DNA of 64,000 nt, taken from Burkholderia sp. WSM2230 (GTDB lineage: Bacteria; Pseudomonadota; Gammaproteobacteria; Burkholderiales; Burkholderiaceae). Under the pieces are notes generated by a model, which searched no databases, was not told where the DNA came from, and was given only the letters and a program-made list of their open reading frames with translations. Positions 20,165 to 29,271 of this stretch are shown piece after piece (the stretch's first letter is position 1; each line of letters begins with the position of its first letter). Where the stretch lies: contig NZ_AXAJ01000006.1 in NCBI RefSeq assembly GCF_000472445.1, positions 248,157-312,156 of the forward strand, given 5' to 3'. The position numbers and the translations under genes are program-made.

Positions 20165-21217
20165 TTACGGCGCAGGGTTCGGCTGCAACTGATGCAGCGC
20201 GTCGATTTCATCGAGCACGTCCTGCGAGAGCTTTACATCGACGCTCGCAATGTTCTCCATCAACTGATCGAGCGAGGTGGCGCCGATGAGATTGCTGGTC
20301 ACGAACGGCCGGCTGTTGACGAAGGCGAGCGCCAACTGCGCGGGCGAGAGCCCAACGCGCTTCGCCAGTTCGACGTAACGCGAAGTGGCCTGAATCGCTT
20401 GCGGCTTGCTGTAGCGCTGAAAGCGCTCGAACAGCGAAATGCGCGCGCCGGCCGGACGCGCCCCGCCTTCATACTTGCCCGTCAACCAGCCGAACGCGAG
20501 CGGCGAATACGCGAGCAAGCCGATATTGTCGCGATGCGCGTATTCGGAGAGCCCTGCTTCGTAAGTACGATTGAGCAGACTGTACGGGTTCTGAATACTG
20601 ACGATGCGCGGCAAGCCGAGTTTCTCCGATGCGCGCAGAAACTGCGCGACGCCCCACGGCGTTTCGTTCGAGACGCCCACGTGCCGCACCTTGCCCGCCT
20701 TGACGAAATCGCCGAGCACGGAGAGCGTTTCGTCGATGGGCACCGTGTATTCGTCGTCGACCCACGGATACGCCGGGCGGCCGAACGTCATCGTGCTGCG
20801 GTCCGGCCAGTGCAACTGATACAGATCGACGTAGTCCGTTTGCAGACGCTTGAGGCTATCGTTGAGCGCCTCTGTCAGATTCTTGCGATCGAACTGGTTG
20901 GTTTCGCCGCGGATATGGCGCGGGTTGTGCGGCTGACGCGCGGGCCCAGCGATCTTGGTGGCAAGCACGATCTTGTCGCGGGCGCTGCGATGCTGCGCGA
21001 GCCATGTGCCGATAAAGCGTTCGGTCGAACCCTGCGTCTCTGCACGCGGCGGCACCGGATACATTTCCGCGGTGTCGATGAGGTTGATGCCGTGGTCGAG
21101 CGCGTAGTCGATCTGCGCGTGCGCCTCCTGCTCGCTGTTCTGCTCGCCCCACGTCATAGTGCCGAGCCCGATCAGGCTGACCTGTACGTCCGAATCGCCG
21201 AGTCTGCGGTATTCCAT
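20165..21217 (-). CDS. tas: NADP(H)-dependent aldo-keto reductase, Tas-like
   Basis: A 350-residue TIM-barrel oxidoreductase close in length to E. coli Tas (346). It begins MEYRRLGDSDVQVSLIGLGTMTWG. The catalytic tetrad can be followed: Asp and Tyr in NLIDTAEMYPVPP, Lys in KIVLATKIAGP, His in YQLHWPDR. The C-terminal coenzyme segment includes TSNLIGATSLDQLMENI. The start at 21217 fits the family; 16 codons upstream in frame are probably not translated. Physiological substrate unknown. Confidence 0.9.
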   Translation of the reverse strand: MEYRRLGDSDVQVSLIGLGTMTWGEQNSEQEAHAQIDYALDHGINLIDTAEMYPVPPRAETQGSTERFIGTWLAQHRSARDKIVLATKIAGPARQPHNPRHIRGETNQFDRKNLTEALNDSLKRLQTDYVDLYQLHWPDRSTMTFGRPAYPWVDDEYTVPIDETLSVLGDFVKAGKVRHVGVSNETPWGVAQFLRASEKLGLPRIVSIQNPYSLLNRTYEAGLSEYAHRDNIGLLAYSPLAFGWLTGKYEGGARPAGARISLFERFQRYSKPQAIQATSRYVELAKRVGLSPAQLALAFVNSRPFVTSNLIGATSLDQLMENIASVDVKLSQDVLDEIDALHQLQPNPAP

Positions 21218-21351
21218 GAAAGCTGTCCTATCGTTTGTATGAACATAAACCGGGGACGTTACCACGCCGGCGCGATGCCTGCAGCGAGGCTAGAATGCCG
21301 TCCTGGCAGGCGTCCGCGGGCGCCGCGCTCAACCCTTTCGGTCGAACCTCC

Positions 21352-21564
21352 ATGAATCGCGAACACCTCGAGTTGCTGGTCACGCGCACGATGCCGTATG
21401 GCAAATACAAAGGCCGCCTGATTGCCGACCTGCCCGGCCATTACCTGAACTGGTTCGCGAGCCAGGGCTTTCCACCGGGCGAGATTGGACGGCTGCTTGC
21501 GTTGATGCACGAGATCGATCACAACGGGTTGTCGTCGCTGATCGAGCCTTTGCGGCAACGCTGA
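21352..21564 (+). CDS. DUF3820-family small protein
   Basis: A 70-residue protein with the DUF3820 pattern TMPYGKYKGRLIADLPGHYLNWFASQGFPPGEIGRLL; the family is also labelled a putative quorum-sensing-regulated virulence factor, which is only a Pfam name. No signal peptide. The start at 21352 is preferred over an ORF opening at 21235, whose extra residues do not fit. Divergent from tas across 134 bp. Function unknown. Confidence 0.75.
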   Translation: MNREHLELLVTRTMPYGKYKGRLIADLPGHYLNWFASQGFPPGEIGRLLALMHEIDHNGLSSLIEPLRQR

Positions 21565-21834
21565 GGCGTTCCTTCGACTGGATGACCATCGCCGGCGCGG
21601 CACGTTGACGAGGCCGAAGATTAACCAACTGTTACCGCGTCGCGAACCGGCCGACACAGCTCGCCACGCCAGCATTGTGCGCAGGCTCCGGCATGGAACG
21701 CGGCGTGAGCGCGTGCCGTCCGCCGGCGTATTGTGGCGGACCGTAACGCACGGACACAAATGCGGCTGAACTCCTTCGCGCGCGGCCTTTCTGATTCTTT
21801 ATGTCAGGACGGGTCAGGACAGGGAGACGAGATC

Positions 21835-22170
21835 GTGAACAGGCTCTTTGGATCGGTGGCATTGCTGGCGGTGGCAGCAGCCGTCGGCGGATGCGCTGTG
21901 GCGCCCGCCTATGACTACGGCTACGCGCAACCTTATTACCCCGACTATGGCTACGCGTACGGCGCACCGTATGCGCCGGTGTACGGCACGGTAGGCATCT
22001 GGGGTGGCTGGGGTGGGTCCTGCTGCTACCACGGTGGCGGTGGCCACTGGCGCGGCGGCGACTGGCATGGCGGCCACGGCGGGGGCTGGCACGGCGGCGG
22101 ATATGGTGGATCGCGAGGCGGCAGTTCGTGGAGCGGCGGCGGCTGGCATGGCGGAGGTCGCAGCCATTGA
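21835..22170 (+). CDS. Gly/His/Tyr-rich lipoprotein
   Basis: A 111-residue protein from a GTG start with AGGGAGA eight bases upstream. A lipoprotein signal peptide ends in AVGGC (Cys about residue 20), giving a lipid-anchored envelope protein. The mature part has a Tyr/Pro/Gly-rich section (YGYAQPYYPDYGYAYGAPY) and then a Gly/His/Trp-rich section built on WHGG repeats. The many histidines suggest metal binding, but this is inference. Similar low-complexity lipoproteins occur in Burkholderiales. A longer frame from 21733 lacks a ribosome site. Confidence 0.72.
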   Translation: MNRLFGSVALLAVAAAVGGCAVAPAYDYGYAQPYYPDYGYAYGAPYAPVYGTVGIWGGWGGSCCYHGGGGHWRGGDWHGGHGGGWHGGGYGGSRGGSSWSGGGWHGGGRSH

Positions 22171-22206
22171 TGTCCGACTGCTCCGCGAAAACAAGGCGCA
22201 AAACAA

Positions 22207-22238
22207 AAACGGCGTTGTGATTTCTCACAACGCCGTTT
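22207..22238 (-). terminator. Factor-independent terminator for tRNA-His
   Basis: A 14-bp perfect stem (22207-22220 with 22225-22238) with a 4-nt loop. Read on the minus strand it is followed by TTTTTGTTTT, so it terminates the tRNA-His transcript. On the plus strand it may also end the lipoprotein mRNA, with a weaker T run. Confidence 0.88.
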
Positions 22239-22274
22239 GTCAATCTTTCTGCAACTCTTTACCGCTGAATTCTT

Positions 22275-22351
22275 TGGGGTGGCTGATGGGGCTCGAACCC
22301 ACGACAACAGGAATCACAATCCTGGACTCTACCAACTGAGCTACAGCCACC
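22275..22351 (-). tRNA. tRNA-His (anticodon GTG)
   Basis: Read on the minus strand, the acceptor GTGGCTG pairs with CAGCCAC and carries the extra G-1 opposite C73, the identity element of tRNA-His. The D-arm (AGCTCAGTTGGTAGAG), anticodon loop with GTG, T-arm GTTCGAGCC and an encoded CCA are all present. No partner tRNA lies next to it. Confidence 0.97.
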
Positions 22352-22377
22352 ACTGATATCTGCTTTGACTCGCCGCT

Positions 22378-22421
22378 TTATTGCTTGCTTATTGCTTGAT
22401 TATCGCTTGCCTATCGCTTGG
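22378..22421. repeat. 11-bp tandem repeat upstream of tRNA-His
   Basis: Four 11-bp units of the form ttatYgcttgN start at 22378, 22389, 22400 and 22411. They lie in the gap between dusA and tRNA-His, within the region where the tRNA promoter on the minus strand should be. Confidence 0.8.
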
Positions 22422-22495
22422 ATAATCGCTTTAAAACATGGCTCGCCAACGAAGAAACGAGATTATACGAACACGAACGGCGTTTGCCTAGTCCT

Positions 22496-23497
22496 TTATT
22501 CAAAAATTTCGACCGGCTCACGCAGATGTTGTCTCGCCTCGTCGAAGATCGAGAGGTCGCGCGCAGCGAGACGTTTGCTGTCGGACAGCACACGCCGCCA
22601 GCCGCGCGCGCCGGCTTCGCCGCGGTAAAGGCCGAGCGCGTGACGCGTGATCGCGCCGAGATACGTGCCGCGCGCCATCTCTACCGCGCAATACTCGATC
22701 AGCTTCGCTTCCACCTGCTCGCGCGTGAGCGGCGCCTCGGTCGAACCATAGAAGCGCGCGTCGACATCGGCGAGCAGATACGGGTTGTGATAGGCCTCGC
22801 GGCCGAGCATCACGCCATCCACGTGTTGCAGATGCGTCTCGACTTCGTCTAGCGTCTTGATTCCGCCGTTGATGACGATCTCCAGTTGCGGAAAGTCGCG
22901 CTTCAATCGATACGCGTAGTCGTACTTGAGCGGCGGAATCTCGCGATTCTCTTTCGGGCTCAGGCCTTTGAGAATCGCATTGCGCGCATGCACGATGAAG
23001 ATCTCGCAGCCCGCCTCCGCAATGGTGCCGACAAAGTCGCGCACGAAGCCGTACTCCTCGACGGCATCCACGCCGATCCGGTGCTTGACCGTCACCGGCA
23101 CCGAGACCACGTCGCGCATCGCCTTCACACAGTCTGCAACCAGTTGCGGCTCGTTCATCAGACACGCGCCGAACGCGCCGCGCTGCACGCGCTCCGACGG
23201 ACAGCCGCAGTTCAGATTGATCTCGTCGTAACCCCACTGCTCGCCGAGCTTGGCCGAGCGCGCAAGGTCTTCGGGCTCGCTGCCGCCGAGTTGCAACGCG
23301 ACGGGCGCCTCGTCCGGCGTGAACGCGAGATGGCGGGGCACGTCGCCGTGCAGCAGCGCGCCGGTCGTCACCATTTCGGTGTAAAGCCACGTATGGCGCG
23401 AAATCATGCGATGAAGCGAGCGGCAATGGCGATCGGTCCAGTCCATCATCGGGGCGACGCTGACGCGGCGTGGACTGGCGGGCAGAGGCAAAGACAT
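22496..23497 (-). CDS. dusA: tRNA-dihydrouridine(20/20a) synthase DusA
   Basis: FMN-dependent enzyme that reduces U20/U20a in the tRNA D-loop. 333 residues with the opening RVSVAPMMDWTDRHCR, the catalytic Cys in NLNCGCPSERVQ, and the DusA-specific stretch FIVHARNAILKGLSPKENREIPPLKYDY. The C-terminal helical tRNA-recognition domain is complete (HALGLYRGEAGARGWRRVLS). It is encoded on the same strand directly upstream of tRNA-His, whose D-loop is a possible substrate. Confidence 0.96.
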   Translation of the reverse strand: MSLPLPASPRRVSVAPMMDWTDRHCRSLHRMISRHTWLYTEMVTTGALLHGDVPRHLAFTPDEAPVALQLGGSEPEDLARSAKLGEQWGYDEINLNCGCPSERVQRGAFGACLMNEPQLVADCVKAMRDVVSVPVTVKHRIGVDAVEEYGFVRDFVGTIAEAGCEIFIVHARNAILKGLSPKENREIPPLKYDYAYRLKRDFPQLEIVINGGIKTLDEVETHLQHVDGVMLGREAYHNPYLLADVDARFYGSTEAPLTREQVEAKLIEYCAVEMARGTYLGAITRHALGLYRGEAGARGWRRVLSDSKRLAARDLSIFDEARQHLREPVEIFE

Positions 23498-23822
23498 GGG
23501 GCGGCCAAACGGCTTGACTCGAAACCGCGATTTTACCGCAACCCGGGATACCGCCGGACCGGAGCCTCGTCTACGCGCCGATCACCCTTCCTGGATCAGG
23601 TCTATGAAGATAGTTTTGCCCCCGATAAACAGGGGTCGAACCACCGCTCTGCCGCGCTACGTAAGGCTCGACAGCATTATTTCAGCAGCGAGAATAGTAA
23701 TTTCAGATTATCGGCACAAATTTTCGATAGTAGGGGTATACACTGCCTTCCATCGACGTTGCAGACACACCCCACCGGCCCTGCAACGCCACCCTGAAAA
23801 TCGAAATCATTGGAGGTACATC
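23498..23822. other. Divergent intergenic region of 325 bp
   Basis: Holds the control regions of dusA and the small exported protein. The part 23690-23745 is AT-rich with a TATACACT element at 23737-23744, a possible -10 for the rightward gene, but I see no good -35 at 16-18 bp. No further gene is visible. Confidence 0.4.
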
Positions 23823-24089
23823 ATGAAGACCAAATTCATCGCCGCCCTGCTCGTTGCTGTTTCCGCTTCGATCGCTGCACCGGCTTTTGCGAGCGGCTAC
23901 GGCCCCGCACCGTTCTATCGCCCGTCCGTCGGCGCACCGGCTTCGCAACAAGGCCAGAACGCGCAAACCGTCGCGGCAGAACGTGCTAACGCCGAGGCAA
24001 ACGCTTACGGCGGCGTCAACAACGCGTCGTCGCAATCGGGCACCCGCGAACCGGTTTCGGGTCCGCAATCGGTGTTCTTCGGCCACTAA
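23823..24089 (+). CDS. Small exported protein of unknown function
   Basis: An 88-residue precursor with a clear Sec signal peptide (MKTKFIAALLVAVSASIAAPAFA, cleavage after AFA). The mature part of about 65 residues is rich in Ala, Asn, Gln, Ser and Gly, with no cysteines. GGAGGT at 23812-23817 supports the start. Likely periplasmic. It has the look of the small DUF4148-like exported proteins of Burkholderia, but I cannot assign it firmly. Confidence 0.75.
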   Translation: MKTKFIAALLVAVSASIAAPAFASGYGPAPFYRPSVGAPASQQGQNAQTVAAERANAEANAYGGVNNASSQSGTREPVSGPQSVFFGH

Positions 24090-24227
24090 GCACTCGCCGT
24101 CTACCATGCTGCCCCTGCGGCAGCATGCGAATTGGGCGCCGCACCGGATTCCGGTGCCGGCGCCCAGTTTCGTTTACCTGTCTCTTCAGCCGCGGCGGGC
24201 CGGAGCAGCCGACGCGCACCGGCGCCC

Positions 24228-24470
24228 TCAAGCCGCGAGACCCGCGTCGATTACCTCGCGCGCGGCGCGAAAGCCGGCTTCGGCGGCAGCATGCTCGGTA
24301 GGCCAAAGACTGTCGATATGCACCAGCCGCCAGTCGACCACCACCGCGTTTTCACGCAGCACCCGGAAATGTGCCTTGACGCCGGTAAGCACCTGCTCGA
24401 CCGCGACCTCGATGTCGTAGTCCAGGTAGCGCTCCTGGTAATCGCCCATGTCGAGGCCCTTCGGCTCCAT
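24228..24470 (-). CDS. Small hypothetical protein
   Basis: An 80-residue soluble protein starting at the ATG at 24470 behind AGGAGG; an in-frame GTG two codons earlier is less likely. It has a beta-rich middle (VKAHFRVLRENAVVVDWRLV) and a helical C-terminus (AAAEAGFRAAREVIDAGL). Unknown function and family. It is convergent with the exported protein gene and followed on the same strand by nothing closely coupled. Confidence 0.6.
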   Translation of the reverse strand: MEPKGLDMGDYQERYLDYDIEVAVEQVLTGVKAHFRVLRENAVVVDWRLVHIDSLWPTEHAAAEAGFRAAREVIDAGLAA

Positions 24471-24625
24471 CTTCACCTCCTTGCTTCTGCCGGACTAGGG
24501 ACTGCGATTTGTCGCGCGCGAACACGCCCGCGTCAGCTTTGACGCGGCGCGCTACGGCCTGCCCCGGCAAGCGCAACCTCTGGCGGCTCGTACCGCGACA
24601 TCGCGTGAGACGCCTGTCAGCGCGT

Positions 24626-24823
24626 TCAGTCGCAATCGCCGGAAAGATATTGCCTGCCGTTGCAGGTGATTTCGACCTCGTCGTCATTCGCTTCGGCGAC
24701 GAGACCGCACGCCAGCAGTTGCGCGGTCACGGACTGCGGGAACTTCGGCACCGGCTGTCCGACGCCTACTTCGTTCAGGCGCCGCAAGGCTTCTATCGCT
24801 TCGGGACTCAGTGGCTTGGACAT
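24626..24823 (-). CDS. Small hypothetical protein, possible winged-helix remnant
   Basis: A 65-residue protein from the ATG at 24823, with GGAGA upstream. The pattern of an N-terminal helix (SPEAIEALRRLNEVG), a central helix (SVTAQLLACGLV) and a beta-hairpin-like end (EVEITCNGRQYLSGD) resembles the small winged-helix proteins that end in a toggled TxxGR motif. No function can be assigned. Confidence 0.55.
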   Translation of the reverse strand: MSKPLSPEAIEALRRLNEVGVGQPVPKFPQSVTAQLLACGLVAEANDDEVEITCNGRQYLSGDCD

Positions 24824-24998
24824 GGCGGTCTCCGTCGACACGACTAATTCATCCTAGCAAGTTTCCACGGCGGATGGTGTAGCGTCGGCGGATCGTCATG
24901 AGCGAATGGCTTGCGCGTGAATTTTCGCGGACGACGCGGGTCTACCAGGAAACCTCATGCAACCCGTGCAAACGCGGGGCACGCAAAAGGAGAACGAG

Positions 24999-25301
24999 AT
25001 GAAGCGAAGCACTCTGGCCGCGCTCACCGCAGCCGCCGCGCTGCTCGCGCTGGGCGCGGGTGAAACGGCCGCGTGGGCGAAGACGGACGCGGCCCCGCCG
25101 AAGCAGACAACGCACACGACTCAGGCCGCGCAGGCAAACCAGCCGGGCGACGCTGCGTCGTCGATGGTAAAGCCGCCGGAATCGGCCTCCGGTGCGACCG
25201 GATCGAGCAATCCGGACAACATGCCGATCAAACGTCCGCGCAAACCGACTAACGACAAAATGATGCACGAGCCGCCCGCGAGCGGCGCGAACGCAAAATA
25301 G
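24999..25301 (+). CDS. Small exported low-complexity protein
   Basis: A 100-residue precursor with a signal peptide (MKRSTLAALTAAAALLALGA, probable cleavage near AAWA). The mature part is unstructured in appearance, rich in Thr, Gln, Ala, Ser and Pro, and ends in a basic Pro/Lys segment (IKRPRKPTNDKMM). AAGGAG precedes the ATG at 24999, so the frame opening at 24957 is rejected. Unknown function. Confidence 0.65.
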   Translation: MKRSTLAALTAAAALLALGAGETAAWAKTDAAPPKQTTHTTQAAQANQPGDAASSMVKPPESASGATGSSNPDNMPIKRPRKPTNDKMMHEPPASGANAK

Positions 25302-25309
25302 CGCGGCGC

Positions 25310-25525
25310 TTACAGGCGCGCGATCGAGACCTCTGTCGACTTGACCAGCGCGACGACTTCCGAGCCGACCTGCAGCTCGAGTTCGTCGATGGAGCGCGTG
25401 GTGATCACCGAGGTCACGATGCCGAACGGTGTGTCGACATCGACTTCGGACACGACCGGTCCGCGGATGATTTCCTTGACCTTGCCTTTGAACTGATTGC
25501 GTACGTTGATAGCGGAAATGCTCAT
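25310..25525 (-). CDS. ssuF: Molybdopterin-binding (Mop/TOBE) protein at the end of the ssu operon
   Basis: A 71-residue single TOBE/Mop domain (SAINVRNQFKGKVKEI ... GSEVVALVKSTEVSI). Free Mop domains bind molybdate or related oxyanions. A small protein of this kind, SsuF, closes the ssuEADCBF operon of Pseudomonas putida, and here it follows ssuB by 47 bp. Its role in sulfonate use is unclear even in known systems. The symbol rests on context; a general molybdate-binding role is the alternative. Confidence 0.85.
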   Translation of the reverse strand: MSISAINVRNQFKGKVKEIIRGPVVSEVDVDTPFGIVTSVITTRSIDELELQVGSEVVALVKSTEVSIARL

Positions 25526-25572
25526 TGCGGGTGGCTCCAGAGAAGCGATTGAATTCAGTCAGTCAAGGAATG

Positions 25573-26772
25573 TCAGACAGCCCAACGAACATCTGTCGGC
25601 CGCGTGAAACGGCCGGCGCTCGCCGCATCGCGCGGGCGTGCGTCGCGCGCGCCGTGAGGCTCGTCCGACAATGCGTCGCCGTTCGGCGCATTCTTCAGCA
25701 CGCGCTGCAACACATGCTCTTCGAGCGCGGCGAAGCCCGCGGACGCACGCGCTCGCGGACGCGCGAGCGGCACCGCCTGATCGAGCGCGATGCGCCCTTC
25801 TTCGATCAACAGAATGCGATCGCCTAACGCAACGGCTTCGTGCACGTCGTGCGTGACGAGCAATGCGGTGAACTTGTGCTCGCGCCACAGGCGCTCGATC
25901 AGCGTGTGCATTTCGATGCGCGTCAACGCGTCGAGCGCGCCGAGCGGCTCGTCGAGCAACAGCAATTGCGGACGATGCACGAGCGCACGCGCCAGTGCCA
26001 CGCGCTGACGCTGACCGCCGGAAAGCTGGGTGGGCCAGTCGTTCGCGCGCTCCAGCAGGCCGACTTCGGCGAGCACGGCGCGGGCGTCGTCGCGCGCGCT
26101 GCGCGGCAGGCCGAGCATCACGTTTTGGAGCACGGTCTTCCACGGCAGCAGGCGCGCGTCCTGGAACATGATTCGCGTATCGAGCGGCCGGCCGTCTTCG
26201 GCACGTTTTTCGAGCACGCCCGCGGTGGTCTTCTCGAGGCCGGCGACGAGCCGCAGCAACGTCGACTTACCGCAGCCGCTGCGGCCGACGATCGCGACGA
26301 AACTGCCGCGCTCGATGGACAGATCGAAGTCCGTCAGCACCTTGCGCTCGCCATACTGCTTGCCGACGCTACGCAGTTCGACCGAGTAGTCGGCTGTCCT
26401 GAAAGCGCCGTGAGGACCGTTGGCGTTATTGCCGCCGCTAGTGCCGGGTGTGCCGCTAGTGCCGCTAGTGCCGGGCGTGCCACTAGTGCCGTGTGTGCCG
26501 TGTGTGCCGTGTGTGCCGTGTGTGCCGTGTGTGCCGGGTGCGCCGGGTGCGCCTTGAGCGCCACGACCGCCATCCGCCCCATTGCGCACCACCGCGCCCG
26601 CTCCCTCCAACCCCGGCCGCTCTGCATGAGTACGCGGATGCCGGCCATCGCGCTCTTCCAGATCGGCCGCCACATCCGCGTCGCGATCCACGACGCGCGC
26701 CTGCGCCAGTTCCGCTTCGAGATCGCTGCCCGCAATGCCGCCGAACGACGCCGAGAGTGTCGTTGCGCTCAT
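25573..26772 (-). CDS. ssuB: Aliphatic sulfonate ABC transporter ATP-binding protein with collagen-like N-terminal insert
   Basis: ATPase of the sulfonate importer. The ABC domain begins near residue 128 and is standard: Walker A GRSGCGKS (residues 163-170), signature [15 protein letters not shown], Walker [16 protein letters not shown], switch His in LVTHDVHEA. The oddity is the first 125 residues or so: an acidic stretch followed by Gly-X-Y triplets (residues 71-113), including five Gly-Thr-His units. Most SsuB proteins have only about 30-40 residues there. A charged tail of about 45 residues ends the protein. Its ATG overlaps the ssuC stop by 4 nt, supporting this long start. Confidence 0.92.
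   Translation of the reverse strand: MSATTLSASFGGIAGSDLEAELAQARVVDRDADVAADLEERDGRHPRTHAERPGLEGAGAVVRNGADGGRGAQGAPGAPGTHGTHGTHGTHGTHGTSGTPGTSGTSGTPGTSGGNNANGPHGAFRTADYSVELRSVGKQYGERKVLTDFDLSIERGSFVAIVGRSGCGKSTLLRLVAGLEKTTAGVLEKRAEDGRPLDTRIMFQDARLLPWKTVLQNVMLGLPRSARDDARAVLAEVGLLERANDWPTQLSGGQRQRVALARALVHRPQLLLLDEPLGALDALTRIEMHTLIERLWREHKFTALLVTHDVHEAVALGDRILLIEEGRIALDQAVPLARPRARASAGFAALEEHVLQRVLKNAPNGDALSDEPHGARDARPRDAASAGRFTRPTDVRWAV
26434..26562. repeat. 9-bp tandem repeat encoding Gly-X-Y triplets in ssuB
   Basis: Read on the minus strand this is a run of 9-bp units encoding collagen-like triplets; the central five are identical and the flanking copies vary (GTS, GTP, GAP). Unit length keeps the frame. 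The array sits between the start codon and the conserved ABC domain of ssuB. Confidence 0.9.
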
Positions 26773-27635
26773 GCCTTACCTCCACGTTGATAAGCCGGGT
26801 GCCAGCGCAGCGACACGCGCTCGAGGCTCTTTGCCAGCAAGTCGGCGATCTTGCCGAGCGCGGCGTACAGCAGAATGCCGACCACCACGACATCGGTTTG
26901 CAGGAATTCGCGCGCGTTCATCGTCATATAGCCAATGCCCGATTGCGCCGAAATGGTCTCTGCGACGATCAGCGTCACCCACATCAGCCCGAATGCAAAG
27001 CGCACTCCGACGAGAATGGACGGCAACGCGCCCGGCAGAATCACATGGCGGTATAGCGCGAAACCCTTCACGCCATAGCTGCGCGCCATCTCGATCAGGT
27101 TGGAATCGACCGAACGGATACCGTGAAAAGTGTTCACGTAGACCGGGAAAAACACGCCGAGCGCGACGAGAAACACCTTGGCCTGCTCCTCGATGCCGAA
27201 CCACAAGATCACCAGCGGGATCATCGCGAGCGCCGGAATATTGCGGATCATCTGCACGGTGGAATCGAGCGCGATCTCGACCGGCTTGAAGAGGCCAGTC
27301 GCGAGCCCGAGCACGAGACCGATGCCACCGCCTATTGCAAAACCGGACACGGCGCGCCACGTGCTGACCTTCACGTCCGCCCACATTTCGCCCGACTGGA
27401 TCAGCGACCACGCCGCCTTCACGACGGCGAGCGGTTCAGGCAGAACGCGCGTGGACAGCACGCCGCTGCGCGCGGCGGCTTCCCACGCGAGCAGGATCAG
27501 AAGTGGTGCGACCCAGGGCGCAAGCGACGCGCCGATCTGGCGCAACGACCCGAAAGCCGAGGCCCGCACAAAGCCGAGCGCCGCGCCGCCACGCACGCCG
27601 TCATCACGCTGCGCACTCACGGTGGATTGAGCCAT
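26769..27635 (-). CDS. ssuC: Aliphatic sulfonate ABC transporter permease
   Basis: Inner-membrane permease subunit for sulfonate import. 288 residues, about six membrane helices, and the EAA-type loop [24 protein letters not shown] near residue 180. The start at 27635 has GAGGAAAG seven bases upstream; the 12 residues upstream in frame are likely untranslated. Overlaps ssuB by ATGA and lies 51 bp after ssuD. Confidence 0.94.
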   Translation of the reverse strand: MAQSTVSAQRDDGVRGGAALGFVRASAFGSLRQIGASLAPWVAPLLILLAWEAAARSGVLSTRVLPEPLAVVKAAWSLIQSGEMWADVKVSTWRAVSGFAIGGGIGLVLGLATGLFKPVEIALDSTVQMIRNIPALAMIPLVILWFGIEEQAKVFLVALGVFFPVYVNTFHGIRSVDSNLIEMARSYGVKGFALYRHVILPGALPSILVGVRFAFGLMWVTLIVAETISAQSGIGYMTMNAREFLQTDVVVVGILLYAALGKIADLLAKSLERVSLRWHPAYQRGGKA

Positions 27636-27686
27636 GATCACTTTCCTCATTGACTGTCGAAGCTGCCGCAAGCAGCCGGACGGCGC

Positions 27687-28847
27687 TCAGCTCGCGCTCG
27701 CCGCCTTCGGTAGATAGTTGTTGCCGACGATCTCGCCGAACGGTCCGGACAGCGGCCCGCCAGAAGTCTTGCGCTGGCGGTTCGGCAGCAACGGGAACAC
27801 GAGTTCCGCAAACCGATACGACTCTTCCAGATGCGGATAGCCGGACAGAATGAACGTCTCGATCCCGAGGTCGGCGTACTCTTTCATGCGCGCCGCCACT
27901 TGCTCAGGATTGCCGACGAGCGCGGTTCCCGCGCCGCCGCGCACGAGGCCCACGCCGGCCCACAGGTTCGGGTAGACCTCCAGTTCGGCGCGGCTTCCGC
28001 GCCTGCCGCCGTGCAGCGCGGCCATGCGGCGCTGGCCCTCGGAGTCCATCTTCGAGAACGACGCCTGCGCGCGGGCGATGGTCTCGTCGTCGAGCTTGCT
28101 GATCAGCTTGTCGGCGGCGGCCCACGCTTCTTCTTCCGTCTCACGCACGATCACGTGCAGGCGAATGCCAAAGCGGATGGTGCGGCCATGCGCGGCGGCG
28201 CGTGCGCGAATGTCGGCGATTTTCCTTGCGACCGCCGCGGGCGGCTCGCCCCATGTGAGATACGTGTCGATGTGCTCGCCTGCCATCTCGTGCGCGGCCG
28301 GCGACGAACCGCCGAACCACAGCGGCGGATGCGGCTTCTGCACGGGCGGATACAGAGCCTTGCCGCCCTTCGACTTCAGATGCTTGCCGTCGAAGTCGAT
28401 TGCTTCGTTGGTATGCGCAGCTGTGAGCAGCTTGCGCCAGATGTGCAGGAAGTCGTCGGTGATTTCGTAGCGTGTGTCGTGGTCGACGAATACGCCGTCG
28501 CCTTCGAGCTCGGCTGCATCGCCTCCCGTCACGACGTTGATCAGAAGACGCCCGTTCGACAGACGGTCGAACGTCGCGGCCATGCGCGCCGCAAGACCCG
28601 GCGACGAAATGCCCGGCCGGATCGCGACCAGAAACTTCAGGCGCCTGGTTGCGGCGATCAGGCTCGATGCGACGACCCACGCGTCCTCGCATGAACGGCC
28701 GGTCGGCAGCAGCACGCCTTCGTAGCCGAGCGTATCGGCGGCCACGGCGATCTGCTGGAAATAATCGTAGTCGGCAGCGCGCGCGCCTTGCGACGTACCG
28801 AGATAACGGCTATCGCCATGAGTCGGGATGAACCAGAACACATTCAT
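27687..28847 (-). CDS. ssuD: FMNH2-dependent alkanesulfonate monooxygenase
   Basis: Splits alkanesulfonates to aldehyde and sulfite using reduced FMN and O2, releasing sulfur for growth. The 386-residue protein is a luciferase-like TIM barrel beginning [19 protein letters not shown]. It contains the active-site segments [13 protein letters not shown] and [24 protein letters not shown] and the [17 protein letters not shown] loop. It is the first gene of ssuD-ssuC-ssuB-mop. The usual upstream ssuA (binding protein) and ssuE (FMN reductase) are absent here and must be supplied from elsewhere. Confidence 0.95.
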   Translation of the reverse strand: MNVFWFIPTHGDSRYLGTSQGARAADYDYFQQIAVAADTLGYEGVLLPTGRSCEDAWVVASSLIAATRRLKFLVAIRPGISSPGLAARMAATFDRLSNGRLLINVVTGGDAAELEGDGVFVDHDTRYEITDDFLHIWRKLLTAAHTNEAIDFDGKHLKSKGGKALYPPVQKPHPPLWFGGSSPAAHEMAGEHIDTYLTWGEPPAAVARKIADIRARAAAHGRTIRFGIRLHVIVRETEEEAWAAADKLISKLDDETIARAQASFSKMDSEGQRRMAALHGGRRGSRAELEVYPNLWAGVGLVRGGAGTALVGNPEQVAARMKEYADLGIETFILSGYPHLEESYRFAELVFPLLPNRQRKTSGGPLSGPFGEIVGNNYLPKAASAS

Positions 28848-29271
28848 TTGCTGCTCCCCGCGTATGCAAAACTGGATTGGGTCAAGACAGCGCCTGCCGC
28901 GCATGCAAGCGCAATGCAGGCGATTTGGAAATGCAGCCACACGCACACGCCGGCCGCGCGCATCCGGCCGGTTATCGGAGATGAACCGGCGGTGCATCGC
29001 GACAGGACGGAAAGTTGCGGTATCGACGCTAAGGGCAACGGCGCAAGGCACCGTTTGCATGAAGAAACAGTCTATGGACCGGGGCGCGGCTTTTGAACGA
29101 TTTTTTTGAGCTTAGGTTTTCCAATTGCGTGATTAGCCCGACGCTACAACATACGAACGCGACGCTGCAGGTACGCGGAAAAGCCGCTAGCGCTGGATAT
29201 AATGGCGCACGTTTCCAATAATCCGGTGCAGGCAATGCAAGTCACGCGCCTGTACCCTGGCGGTGCAATGC
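28848..29271. other. Divergent intergenic region of 424 bp upstream of ssuD
   Basis: This is where ssuA/ssuE would be expected, but no frame here resembles either. TATAAT at 29198-29203 may serve the rightward membrane-protein gene, though without a recognisable -35. A T run at 29100-29107 and the AT-rich stretch around it may belong to ssu control. Confidence 0.4.

Noticed and set aside
23625-23670. T-arm-like sequence near 23632 that might be a tRNA fragment
   Set aside because: No acceptor, D or anticodon stems can be built around it on either strand.
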